Assembly: GCF_026262505.1 (NCBI RefSeq)
Contig: NC_067206.1
Location: forward strand, 29,341,896-29,405,895
Direction of reading: 5' to 3'
Source: Trichomonas vaginalis G3
Taxonomy: Eukaryota > Parabasalia > Trichomonadida > Trichomonadidae
DNA: 64,000 bases
Each line of letters starts with the position of its first letter. Position 1 is the first letter of the stretch. Below the pieces are notes generated by a model that was given only the letters and a program-made list of their open reading frames with translations, made no database searches and was not told the origin of the DNA. Made by a program: the position numbers and the translations under genes. Shown one piece after another: positions 18,302 to 27,509 of this stretch.

Positions 18302-18570
18302 TCGTTTGTGTCCTGTCGGATGGAAAATATTTTCCTGTCGGAAGGAAGAACTTTTTCTGTTGGAAGGAAGAACTTTTCCTGTCGGAAGGAAGAACTTTTT
18401 CTGTTGGAAGAAAAAACTTTTTCTGAAGTTCGACCAAAAAGTTCTCAATTTTCGAAAATTTGAATGGTTTACGGACGGACAACTGGAAGAGTTCTTCCTG
18501 TCGGAAGGAAAAATTTTTCCCTTTGTCCGGAAAATTTTTTCCAGTTGTCGGGAAAATATTTTCCTGTCGG
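18302..18570. repeat. Repeat-rich divergent intergenic region
   Basis: At least eight variants of a GGAAGAAC-TTTTTCTGT-CGGAAG unit occur in both orientations. Some form palindromes such as GGAAAATATTTTCC (twice, at about 18325 and 18552). The region lies between divergent genes starting at 18301 and 18571. All six frames are open or nearly so here because of the repeat, so the long frames are not evidence of coding. A bidirectional regulatory region is the simplest reading. Confidence 0.6.
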
Positions 18571-18960
18571 ATGGAAGGACTCGGAATGCCAGAAGGATTT
18601 GACGAGGCAATTTACCTTATAGAGATAAATGAAGTTGTTAAGCAGTACTTGCGCAGGGTAATGAAGCCCAAGGTCAAGTTCACCACTATTTCTGGAAGGT
18701 CTACACTTCAGCTCGAGACTTCGACTGGAATTCCAATTCAAATACCAGACGGGACAGCCTACGATGGCATAAAGGACGCCAAAAGAGAAACTCTTGTTAA
18801 GTTCCTAAACAAACGTCCTTGGATAAAAATACCAAACAAGGAGAACCCCCTACCCCATATGAAATTGGCAATTCAGTCTCTCCTTCACTTCTCGGGTCAG
18901 CCGTTCTACATAACCTGTGAAGGCGACATCCAACCAGTTCAGTCAACCTTAACGTTTTGA
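18571..18960 (+). CDS. Unknown Maverick protein, 129 aa
   Basis: The start MEGLGMPEGFDEAIYL lies right at the edge of the repeat-rich region; MPEG at 18586 is an alternative. The protein is compact and mixed alpha/beta with many Lys and Ile residues (KVKFTTISGRSTLQLETS...). It is conserved-looking in composition, but I do not recognise a family. Confidence 0.55.
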   Translation: MEGLGMPEGFDEAIYLIEINEVVKQYLRRVMKPKVKFTTISGRSTLQLETSTGIPIQIPDGTAYDGIKDAKRETLVKFLNKRPWIKIPNKENPLPHMKLAIQSLLHFSGQPFYITCEGDIQPVQSTLTF

Positions 18961-18986
18961 GTAAAAACATTTTTTTCATTTTTTGA

Positions 18987-19571
18987 ATGAAGCAAGTTAA
19001 ATTCGTCCCACACCAATCTCAATGGACCGATGAAGAGTTTCAAGCTATGGTTGAAGGCGTTGAGAACGACATAGACGGCGAACTTGAAGGAGCTCAAATC
19101 ACAATTGCAACCAAAATTGCAGGAGTCAAGGAACAGATAGCTCCACTTAAAGCTACCAAAGCTACTCTTGACCTCATGGATAGTTACCGTTTAGATGTCA
19201 AGAGTGGAATAAGACAATTAAAATTAAAACTTCTAAACTACGAAGCTATACTCCAAAAGTTAGCAGAAATGAGAAGACTTTACCAGAGCTACTTACATGT
19301 AAGGGACTTACCTTCAAGCAGTCCGACCAAAGATGAATTTTCTGACATTGTCCCAATTTTGTCCGAAAGTCAGCTCAGATGTTTTGAACTGCTCCCAACA
19401 TATCCAGAATATGAACGTTTGCCTGAACTCTTCCGCAATCTCAAAAAACGTTTTTTGGTTCTCATGTTCCAAACTTTTATCGGAAGAGACAACAAACGTT
19501 CAGAAGAAGAACAAGATATTATTTTAAACTTGTTGTATGACATAACTGTCATAACAAGCTTTTTGAAGTAA
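18987..19571 (+). CDS. Helical Maverick protein, 194 aa
   Basis: The ATG follows a T-rich TCATTTTTTG box. The protein is largely alpha-helical with coiled-coil potential at residues 30-105 (KEQIAPLKATKATLDLMD...). The C-terminal half has hydrophobic helices (RFLVLMFQTFIGR). It is part of the small-gene cluster with Inr-like boxes. No domain is recognised. Confidence 0.6.
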   Translation: MKQVKFVPHQSQWTDEEFQAMVEGVENDIDGELEGAQITIATKIAGVKEQIAPLKATKATLDLMDSYRLDVKSGIRQLKLKLLNYEAILQKLAEMRRLYQSYLHVRDLPSSSPTKDEFSDIVPILSESQLRCFELLPTYPEYERLPELFRNLKKRFLVLMFQTFIGRDNKRSEEEQDIILNLLYDITVITSFLK

Positions 19572-19602
19572 AACCGCCATTCTCAAACCACTTCATTTTT
19601 CG

Positions 19603-20298
19603 ATGTCCGAACAAGCACCGAAGCCGAACACAATAGCAGATGTCCTTTCAAGGTTGCCAGACAAGCGCCCAGTTCAAATTCAAATTGCCCAATTGAAAGC
19701 TCATCTGACAAACACCATTAAGACTCTCCAAAGTAGTCTTATGACAGAGATGACCAATCTCAAAGCCGATGTCCTCATGAACCAAGCTTCCAATGAGAAA
19801 TGCCTGAACGATTTCACGGAAACCTTGCGCAATTACGAGAGAGAAAACCGAGACCTTGCCAGACTCATCTACCGTTTCTTCGAAGAGATAGACGCCATCT
19901 GGAAGGTACTCGGAAAGGACAGAACATGCAACACCGTACTTCGTGAACACAGAATTGCCGAAGGTATTATCAAAGAAGAGGAAGAAGAGGAAGAAGAGGA
20001 AGAAGAAGAAGAGAAACACGAAGAAAAGGAAGTTTGGGCAACCCTTGTTGCCGATGACGCTTACGAAATTTCCCAACCCTACCCATACCAAATCCGCAAC
20101 AAGGAGACAGGCAAGGTTCTTACCCCAGTCCTCAACAACTTGGGACACTTGAACCTTAACCTTCGGAATCACGGTTCAATCTCCATGGGCAAGCTTGTCG
20201 CAATTCAATGGGTTCCAAATCCAGGCAAGAAGTCGAGGGTCAGACACATTGACGGTGACAAGCTCAACAACCGTAAGGAGAACCTCGAGTGGTTCTAA
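19603..20298 (+). CDS. Coiled-coil protein with C-terminal HNH-type endonuclease domain, 231 aa
   Basis: Residues 1-115 are helical (LKAHLTNTIKTLQSSL...) and are followed by a run of about 15 Glu. The C-terminal 80 residues look like the NUMOD4/HNH_3 arrangement of homing-type endonucleases: YQIRNKETGKVL, then GKLVAIQWVPNPGKKSRV and the signature RHIDGDKLNNRKENLEWF. Such enzymes nick or cut DNA in phages and viruses. The gene's ATG follows CTTCATTTTTCG, an Inr-like box. The frame looks whole. Whether the domain is active cannot be told from sequence. Confidence 0.75.
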   Translation: MSEQAPKPNTIADVLSRLPDKRPVQIQIAQLKAHLTNTIKTLQSSLMTEMTNLKADVLMNQASNEKCLNDFTETLRNYERENRDLARLIYRFFEEIDAIWKVLGKDRTCNTVLREHRIAEGIIKEEEEEEEEEEEEEKHEEKEVWATLVADDAYEISQPYPYQIRNKETGKVLTPVLNNLGHLNLNLRNHGSISMGKLVAIQWVPNPGKKSRVRHIDGDKLNNRKENLEWF

Positions 20299-20346
20299 GA
20301 GTAAAAAATTTTATTTTAGGGGGAAACCCCAAGTAAATTTAGGTGT

Positions 20347-20610
20347 TTATTTGGATAAGTATGTTAAATTAAGGGTAATTTGCAAAATTAGTTCCCGACC
20401 TTTGAATTGGGCTCTTTCGTTATCCCAGTTGCGTAGGAGGTCGTCCCAGAGGAGTTGGTAGAATTGCCAATCCAAGGACGATTTGTCCTCCCAGGCATTG
20501 AGGATGTACTGCTCGTAGAGTTTCATGACCTCTGCCTTGCACCAGACACCCTCTCCCTTGGAACGTAAGGCTTCTTCGAAGTGCTCGAATGCGATTGGCT
20601 GCGTGACCAT
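20347..20610 (-). CDS. Small helical protein, 87 aa
   Basis: The ATG at 20610 follows CAAAAAGTGTCATTTCGG on the minus strand, the same box as in front of 17251 and 17487. The peptide is helical and rich in Trp and aromatic residues (SSLDWQFYQLLWDDLLRNW). No family is recognised. It is divergent from the 20641 gene, with 30 bp between the starts. Confidence 0.6.
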   Translation of the reverse strand: MVTQPIAFEHFEEALRSKGEGVWCKAEVMKLYEQYILNAWEDKSSLDWQFYQLLWDDLLRNWDNERAQFKGRELILQITLNLTYLSK

Positions 20611-20640
20611 CCGAAATGACACTTTTTGTCCGTTTGGTCA

Positions 20641-20886
20641 ATGTTTGTGTCTCGTGCCATAGTCGACGAAAATACAGACAAACAGGTTATATATGAGTTT
20701 GAGACCAAGAATGGTGTAACTCGACCTGTCCGATTCAAAGACTCCGAGGGCGACCATGAAATTAAACGGAAATTAGCTAGGAAGGAATATAAAATGGACT
20801 GGTTGCCACCACCTCCACCTCCACCACCTTTACCTGTTCCTCAAGTAAATAAGCCTTTCCCGTTCCCAAGAATTCCCACATTTTAA
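20641..20886 (+). CDS. Small protein with polyproline tail, 81 aa
   Basis: The ATG at 20641 is used. The N-terminal 55 residues form a compact charged region (DKQVIYEFETKNGVTRPVRF), followed by eight consecutive prolines and a Pro/Phe-rich end. Polyproline tails commonly mediate protein binding. No function is known. Confidence 0.55.
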   Translation: MFVSRAIVDENTDKQVIYEFETKNGVTRPVRFKDSEGDHEIKRKLARKEYKMDWLPPPPPPPPLPVPQVNKPFPFPRIPTF

Positions 20887-20908
20887 TTCAAATTCGAATA
20901 AAAATTTT

Positions 20909-22446
20909 TTACTTCATGCAATGTTTTATTTCTGTGCCGTCTTCAAGTATGCCCCAGTACTTACGCTTGGAGAGGACATGAACTTCGGAAAATACCTTAT
21001 CTAGCAAACAGCCCATCTTTTCACCGACCATCCCATTTCAATGAGTTTGTTGTACCCTTCTTCGTTCGTCATGAGTGCGTCAATGTTCTCATAGTAAACC
21101 TTCACTTTGGATTTGACTTCGGAGAAGAATTTGTTGTAGTTGTCAAGGACTGCCTTTGCGAACTGAGGGTAAGACCAATGTTCGACAATAGGTTTTAATG
21201 TGGTTACTAAGCCACTTTGACCTTGAGTGAATTCGTACTTCAAAACAAAAGGAGAAAACCTTTCAACAAAGTTGTCGACCTTCTCATAATGTTTACTCTT
21301 CATCTCTTGAGGTTTCTTAATGGAATATCCCCATGTCGAATTCATAAGCAATTTGAGTGTCATTGCAAGTTTGGGGTTTGAAGCTTTCCTAATATCATAC
21401 AGTTGTTGTATGACTTTTCCAACTGTATAGTTCCTTCCCGGGAACTCACCATCTTCGTTTGGAATTCCAGTCGGAATATATTGGACAAACCTCATGTATG
21501 CAGCGTTAAGGTCGACATAGTATATCTTTTCATCTGAGTCGAACTTGTCGCAACCAATTGGTCCAGTTTGTGGAAATTCAAGTGAGTCTCTTATCTTCTG
21601 AGAAACTTCTCCTGTTATCTCATAAACATCGTCGAAGCAACCTGTTTCATATAAAACCTTCTGACCTAACTCAGATGCTCTCCAATACAATTTGACGTCA
21701 ATTGGATGTCTCAATGGAAGTTTGTTTATAGCATCTTGAAGTTCTTGCAACCTCATTGGAAGTTCTTCTGGTTCAGGTTGGTATCCGAACAATCCAACTC
21801 CTTTTGGAATTGTGTACTTCTTTTGTACTAGAACTTTGTCTGGAACAACTTTTGGTCTTGCTAACAGTGAAAAGTTTGTTTCGTCTTTTGGTACAAAAGT
21901 TTCTGTCAGCTTGTCATCTGGAATTGGTTCCAACAAACCTTTCTCGAAAAGAATGTTTACAGCTCTGACAATGTTGCACTTGCCTTTTCCGAACATGGGT
22001 TTGTAAGACTTTCGTTCAACATGAAAGTGGTTGTGGACAATTGCAATCTTCAACCATGGTAAATTGAACTCAACAACATAGTCGTCATGTGAAGAACCTT
22101 TAGCTGTAGGTATGTTGACTCGGATATTGACATTTGCCAACGGTGCAATTTTTGCCAATTGACCTCTGAGAATGTACCTTGTCTTCACACATGACTCAAG
22201 ATACTTCATCTTCTCATCTGTAACAAGACCAGAGTTCCTGAGACATGTAAGAATGCAAGGTTCATTGACAATTGTTTCAATTGAATTGTAAATTCCATAC
22301 CTTGTCAAGTCAATGTCAGACTTATTTATGAACGGGAAGTATCCAGCATGTTGTCTGACTGCTTGAGGGTTAGGTTTGGTACATTCGAACTTGACACTTG
22401 CAATTCCTTCAATTGTATTCAAAATGTCTGAGTCGGAGTCAACCAT
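20909..22446 (-). pseudogene. Family B DNA polymerase-like gene, divergent type, Maverick-1
   Basis: The long open part (481 residues, 21001-22446) carries a palm motif A-like segment (IYYVDLNAAYMRFV), the fingers motif LKLLMNSTWGYS and a later palm-type YYENIDALMT segment in the correct order and spacing. Coding-like sequence continues to about 20909 (YWGILEDGTEIKHC). It looks quite different from the polymerase of Maverick-2, so the two elements have distinct replication modules. The polymerase reading is from motif order. The locus is not fully open. Confidence 0.68.
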
Positions 22447-22473
22447 TTGTTCTCTCTTTGTAGTCTTGAAGCG

Positions 22474-22860
22474 TCAAGAAGTTTTGCAGCTGTTTTGTTC
22501 ATTGCCATTTGCATAGTAAATGTGACCATCCAAATCTGTTATGGTCAATCTGAGATTGTATCCTTTCTTATTTCCATCTTGAATTGCAGCAAGTACACCC
22601 ATGAAGCCTTCTTTGTTCTTTCCTTCGTCAAAGTTTACTGTAAAGGTTCGACCAGATGTAATTTGACTTCTAACTTCACGATACTTCTCATATGCATATC
22701 TTGTTCTTTCCATGGGAGCATGTGCGTCTTCACTTTTCCTTTTTCCTTCTCAAGGATGCAATTGTTCGTCATGTTTCCAGTAGATCTGGCAAAGCCGTCG
22801 TGTCCTTCAACTTGAGGTTTCACTAACATCGAAAGGCATGTCCATAAGACGTTCTTCTTC
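22474..22860 (-). pseudogene. Remnant upstream of the Maverick-1 polymerase gene
   Basis: The open part at 22474-22713 begins MERTRYAYEKYREVR and has a beta-rich core (YNLRLTITDLDGHIYYANG). Coding-like sequence reaches about 22860 (MDMPFDVSET). It may be a separate small gene or an N-terminal region of the polymerase. I recognise no domain. Confidence 0.4.
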
Positions 22861-22868
22861 TAACCTCT

Positions 22869-23051
22869 CTAGTCTGTTTGGATAATTGCACGTGCTGTTT
22901 CCAAATCATTTCGTAGGTCAGACCAGCCAGTTTTGTCATAGACTTTTGGGTCTTCCCTTCCTATATTTAAACTTCTCGAAACTCTCCAACCATATCTTTG
23001 CAACTCTGCTTTTATTCTAGCAGACCTTCTATCCATTCTATATGGGGGCAT
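22869..23051 (-). CDS. Small basic protein, 60 aa
   Basis: The start MPPYRMDRRSARIK at 23051 is chosen because a TTTTTATAAAAAT-type box lies immediately upstream. The N-terminus is Arg-rich and the rest is amphipathic (GWSDLRNDLETARAIIQ). A nucleic-acid-associated virion peptide is possible but not shown. Confidence 0.5.
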   Translation of the reverse strand: MPPYRMDRRSARIKAELQRYGWRVSRSLNIGREDPKVYDKTGWSDLRNDLETARAIIQTD

Positions 23052-23080
23052 TTTTATAAAAATAAAAAAATATTTTTTCT

Positions 23081-23836
23081 TTACTTTACATAACCGCCTG
23101 CTGCCATAAGTCTTTGACGCCAACCCATACCAGCTAATGAAGGTTGACTTGGTTTAGTTTCCAAACTAAACTTTGGTTTTGGTTTATCTTCAGTTTTTGG
23201 TTTCTCTTCTTCTATCGGTTTTTCGTCACTTTTCGGTTCCTCTGACTTTACCTCACCTGCAGGAACAGTTGTGTCGTCAACATCTTCATAAATATCATAT
23301 GCCATTTGTTTTTGTTTTCCTTTCAACTTTTTGTGTTTGTTGTAAAGTTTAGAATATTTCGACTCTAAGTCAATGAGATGTTCTATAATGAACTGTTGGT
23401 CAGTGAAGTAAACTTTTCATCTGTTGTCTCGAAAGCTCCTTCAGACTTCAATATTTTATTTGTGAGAGTCTGTTTCTTTTTTGAGATACTAGCCGTTCCA
23501 TTTCTATGAAAAGTGACTTTATAGTTGGGGTTTGTATTTCAGACCTGGCACTTTCTATTATTGAATTTTTCTCTCATCTGTAAGTTCTTTGACAGGTTTT
23601 GACAATGGTTCTGAACTTTTTGTTTGTGGTGTCAAATCTACCGTTTCAACTTCTTCGGTCATTTCATCTCAGTAAAAAATTTTAGTTTGGTTTTTTTCAA
23701 CTGGTTGTTTAGGTTTTTTAAGTCGGTCTAAAACTTCCTGAGGTATAGGAAGAACTTGACAAACACGTGGTGTAACTGCTGGAAGTCGACAAATCCATCT
23801 TGAACTCATTTGTCTCAATGCTGTATTGTTCATTTC
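23081..23836 (-). pseudogene. Broken Lys/Glu/Pro-rich Maverick gene
   Basis: The open part at 23081-23326 has an acidic, Lys/Pro-rich linker (KSDEKPIEEEKPKTEDKP) and ends GMGWRQRLMAAGGYVK. Coding-like stretches upstream to about 23815 include a Pro-rich N-terminal part. A 28-bp sequence containing TTCATCTCAGTAAAAAA occurs twice (about 23663 and 23832). No family is recognised. Confidence 0.45.
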
Positions 23837-23839
23837 ATC

Positions 23840-24025
23840 TCAGTAAAAAACTTTACATTCCCACGTTTGAGGCGGTTGAGGTTGGTTATTGTTTACCCAT
23901 TGTTGTGCATGGTTATATCCTCTGTTAAAGAATCTTTCACCTTGGTCCATATAGTGTCCTGCTTGGTTATAGTAGTCATTTGCTTTGTTATAATAGTTTC
24001 CTGCTTGTCTTCCTACATTGTCCAT
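23840..24025 (-). CDS. Tyr/Asn-rich small protein, 61 aa
   Basis: A periodic NYYNKANDYYNQAGHYMDQ pattern suggests an amphipathic helix with regularly placed tyrosines. The ATG overlaps the end of the next upstream gene (24013-24252), as expected for compact viral gene arrangement. Function is unknown. Confidence 0.5.
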   Translation of the reverse strand: MDNVGRQAGNYYNKANDYYNQAGHYMDQGERFFNRGYNHAQQWVNNNQPQPPQTWECKVFY

Positions 24026-24252
24026 CCATCCTTGAACTTTTCCTCTTGTTCAGGATTTGGAATAAGATTTGTTGCATCTCGTGCTACATCCCAACCTTTC
24101 TGTACAGTTTGTATAATAGGTTGTGCTTTCTCTTTCAGTATACCTAATGTACTCAAAATCTTCCTTCCAACTCCAAATACACCTCTGGCTATTGTTCCCA
24201 CTGCGGGCAAAAATCTGGATGCAACTCCTGCTAATGCGCCAAATAAACCCAT
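24013..24252 (-). CDS. Small protein with Gly2 and amphipathic helices, 79 aa
   Basis: It begins MGLFGALAGVASRFLPAVG, a hydrophobic and amphipathic start with Gly at position 2. Gly/Val-rich helices follow, then a charged tail. Such short proteins resemble membrane-active virion peptides in general character (compare adenovirus protein VI), but this is an analogy only. It is divergent from the integrase, with a GGGTAAAAAT box between them. Confidence 0.55.
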   Translation of the reverse strand: MGLFGALAGVASRFLPAVGTIARGVFGVGRKILSTLGILKEKAQPIIQTVQKGWDVARDATNLIPNPEQEEKFKDGWTM

Positions 24253-24268
24253 TTCTTACAGGGTAAAA

Positions 24269-25225
24269 ATGACGAATCCAAACAAGGACCCCTATGTTTC
24301 TAAGGCAACAAAGAAAGCACTCATGATAAAAATCTTTAGTTCAACACCAAATGCTTGGTTTATGGATATCTTGGAAAACATTCCGAGGTATAGAGAAGAT
24401 GGACCACCATACTGGTTAATATTTGTTGGTCAAAACACAAGATACTGTGAAGCCATACCATTATGGTCCAAAAATATTTTAGATGTGAAAACTGCTTTGA
24501 CAATATTCGTTGACAAATACCATCCAACAAAACTGACATCTGACTTTGAAAGTTCTTTCAACAGATGATATTAAAAACTATCTGCGTTCAAAAAATGTAA
24601 ACCAATATTTCATTGTCGACCAAAACCATTCTGCTCTTGGTGTCATTGACGGTTGTATAAAAATGTTAAGAGACTTAAACCAACCACAAGGTGGTGAAGC
24701 AAATGAAATGTCATATGACGACAAATATAGACACTTCTCCCAGGCAAAGATGAGACAAGTTTTAAATATTTACAATAACCGTAAACAAAAAGGTTTGGGA
24801 AACCATTCCCCCGAAGAAATGAAAAACAACCCTGACTTAGAGAAAGACTATATATTTAATAATTTAGTCAAAAGAGACAAACAAGAAGAATGCCGGGCTT
24901 CAAACTTCAGAAAGGTGACAAAGTAAAAATAGAAATACCTAAACGCGACCCATATGAAAATACTATTGACTATGACAACAATGGGAACCCGACAGGTACT
25001 CACATTCGTGTTCGTAAAAATAGAAGAAAGTATACAAGAGAATATTATGAAGTTTTAGGCAAACATGGCAAAATGTACACACTGCAAGCAGAAGATAAAA
25101 CTACTATTGTCAGACCTCGTTTCAAACTTGTCAAAGTTCAAGGTGGTATACTTTCAAAGACAGTTCCTAACAAATATAAGACAACTCCTGACGAATATGC
25201 TAAAGAAGTTGAAAATGACGACTAA
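24269..25225 (+). pseudogene. Retrovirus-like integrase, Maverick-1 (broken)
   Basis: The N-terminal part (MTNPNKDPYVSKATK..., ending LTSDFESSFNR) aligns by eye with the Maverick-2 integrase (LTSDQDSAYLSN). The middle part, LGVIDGCIKMLRDLNQP, matches LGIINRFIRTLRDLNQE there. A basic C-terminal beta region follows (RKYTREYYEVLGKHGK). In Polintons this DDE-type enzyme inserts the element. The locus lies in the right half of Maverick-1 next to the fibre-like locus and is broken. Confidence 0.8.
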
Positions 25226-26630
25226 GCATTTCTATACCATGCGTAAACTGTCATGTAAGGTGGCATGTAGTCTTTACTTTGTCCCGTTGTTTGCGTATAT
25301 CCTGTAACGCGATGTGTATGGTTTCCTCCTCCCTCAGTGTTACTCCAGTAACAATCTATAGCAAACTTAACGTTGTCTTTAACATCATATCCTTTACCTT
25401 TTGTCATTGCTGACCAATCCCAATATCTATGCTTATGCCAACCCGCTTGAGATGTACTTAAATCTATGTAGTGACTATGTGCAGGTAAATTTTCACCTGA
25501 AATCGTTTTACTTCCACCTGTTTCCTTTGAAGAGTTTGCACAATACAAAAACCTGTCGACTATTTGAGTCCAAGTTCCAAAACCCAGAACTGTTTCTGGT
25601 CTAGTAGAGTTCATTGACGTATAAATAGAGCCTATAGGATATAATGTTTGAAGCATTTCTGTCTTTAATGTTTGAAGCTCTGTTTTGTCTGCTTTCTTGT
25701 CATATAAATCTTGAGCAGTGAATTTAATATTATGTTCATCCTTCATGACATAAACATCTTTACATCTAATGTTTCTCATCGTCGTTATGTCGTCATCCGA
25801 TGTTAAACCTTGTGGAAAGTTAGGAGGTTTACAATATATTGCATCCCCACCAGTTTCTTCAACCGTTCCTTCAATACTTTCTATAGCAACAGTTGTAAAA
25901 CTTGTATGTGTATGGTTCTTGTCTGCTTTCTTCTCTAACTCATCGTTAACATAAGTTTTATCTGCTTTAAGGTCTAAACATCCTGAAACCCATCCTGTAT
26001 CGGCTTTAGTTTTTAAAATCTTTGATGTCCGTTCATGGTACCAGTCAACCCTTTCTATAATTTCTTTATCTTTTTCATCCACATATTCCTTATCCGCCTT
26101 CTTCACTAACACACTAGCCATAAGTCCTTATCTACCTTATTTTCAAGGCTAACGTTTAAGTCTGTTATTTCAGATATAGAGTGTGTATGAGTCCTTTTAG
26201 AATATTTGTTTTCAGCTCTTGTCACTTCACTTGACATTTTATTGTCAACATATGTTTTGTCTGCTAGTTCAGGATGAGTATGTTCTTTTGTTGCATAAGC
26301 ATTGTTAGCTCTTTCTTCTTCTTTTGCTATTGCATCGTCTACATATTCTTTGTCAGCTTTGTTGTCAACATCTGCTTTCAAAAGAAGTTCATTTATAGGT
26401 TTCTCGTTTAAAGTTCCTTTTGTTGGATTTATACAGACAGTATGGTTCTTCTTGTCTTGAAACAGAAACTCATCTGTCATTGGGTTTAATGTCAGTTTTA
26501 AGTTTCCTTCTTTCAATGACTCAGATATCTTAGAATAGTTTGAAAAGTTTGTTGTGTTCTTATTTAGAGCTTGCATAATGAGTTGTCGGTTGTGTTGTAT
26601 TTCTCTCATGGAAGCAATATCTTTCGACAT
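25222..26630 (-). pseudogene. Phage-fibre-like protein locus, Maverick-1
   Basis: Two long open parts lie here (26106-26630 and 25222-26121). The shaft has repeated KADKTYVD and ADKNHTHTSFTTV units, typical of trimeric phage fibres. The C-terminal 140 residues match the pattern of Gp10/short-tail-fibre tips: LYPIGSIYTSMNS, GTWTQIVDRFLYC, GGSKTISGENLPAHSH, GGGNHTHRV and KDYMPPYMTVYAWYRN. His pairs in such tips often bind metal inside the trimer. A host-recognition fibre is the natural inference. The locus as a whole is not one open frame. Confidence 0.8.
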
Positions 26631-26648
26631 TTTTATTCTAGATAAAAT

Positions 26649-27431
26649 ATGCTTTCAATAGAAAAAGAAAATTCAAGAGTTGCTACAACTAAACCATTAG
26701 ATGAACTTTTTACTAATGTCGGTCAAAAGTTTGAGACAGAGACCGTAAAGCATGAAGGCTATCGTTTTGACTACCCATTAAGATGGCTAAGAGACCCATC
26801 TGTCACAAAAGCTATTGGCTTTCGTAGAATGAAGTTCATTTCAGAAGCCATACATGGTTTCCCATTTACGGTCGGTTTTGAAGTTCGATACTATAACAAA
26901 GAAAAACGTATGTATGAGAAATTTGAACAGGGAAAACTTTTACAAGTTAGTTTGCTTGTAAACTTAGAAACAACTCTTCAAGCTTTTCAAGAAAAAATAA
27001 ACGATATCTATCTCGAATATGCAAAACAGTATAACATTGACGAGGGAGAGTACCATCTCGATATTATTTATGACAGGAAAAATGCAACTGTTAAAATCAA
27101 TAGAATAGAAGACCTTGGAGAAAACGTTTATATTTCTACAAAATATAACAACTTGGCATGGTATAGATTTATGAGGATGTTAAATCAGCCTGCAGCATAT
27201 CCAGTACACCCAGACTTTTATGAAGTCGAAAACCCTAATGGAACATATGAAAATGTTTTCGACCCAGCTGCTATTATTGTTCATGCTTCTTATTTTTTCT
27301 GGCGCCCAAAAACTCTTTCTTATGCTTGGCAAATGACTTTTACGAAAAACCTACAAAGTTATACGAACCACCAAGTGGAAGTATTTCAGACTTTCAAGTA
27401 TGGTTTACTACAGATGGAAGAAAAAGAATAA
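26649..27431 (+). CDS. Conserved Maverick protein of the W-K family, 260 aa
   Basis: This is an intact open frame divergent from the fibre locus, with a TTTTTATTCTAGATAAA box in the 18-bp gap. The segment YPLRWLRDPSVTKAIGFRRMKFI corresponds to YPRHWVEYVGGEKAIEIRQV in 62925-63806 and FPTDWIVNINEEKYIGITSM in the 45822 locus, so three members occur in the window. The family is beta-rich. A minor capsid or vertex protein is plausible but unproven. Confidence 0.6.
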   Translation: MLSIEKENSRVATTKPLDELFTNVGQKFETETVKHEGYRFDYPLRWLRDPSVTKAIGFRRMKFISEAIHGFPFTVGFEVRYYNKEKRMYEKFEQGKLLQVSLLVNLETTLQAFQEKINDIYLEYAKQYNIDEGEYHLDIIYDRKNATVKINRIEDLGENVYISTKYNNLAWYRFMRMLNQPAAYPVHPDFYEVENPNGTYENVFDPAAIIVHASYFFWRPKTLSYAWQMTFTKNLQSYTNHQVEVFQTFKYGLLQMEEKE

Positions 27432-27509
27432 TTCCATTATACCATGCGTTTTACTTAGAACTTAGTTTCATATACAACTACTATCGAACGGTAAAAATAT
27501 AATTTTTTA

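Noticed and set aside
18044-18610. Long frames on both strands through 18.0-18.6 kb
   Set aside because: The stretch 18302-18570 is a short DNA repeat open in all frames; only the minus gene from 18301 and the plus gene from 18571 look real.
19648-20172. 174-codon minus-strand frame (Phe/Leu-rich)
   Set aside because: It is the complement of the HNH-type gene and its poly-Glu run; no independent support.
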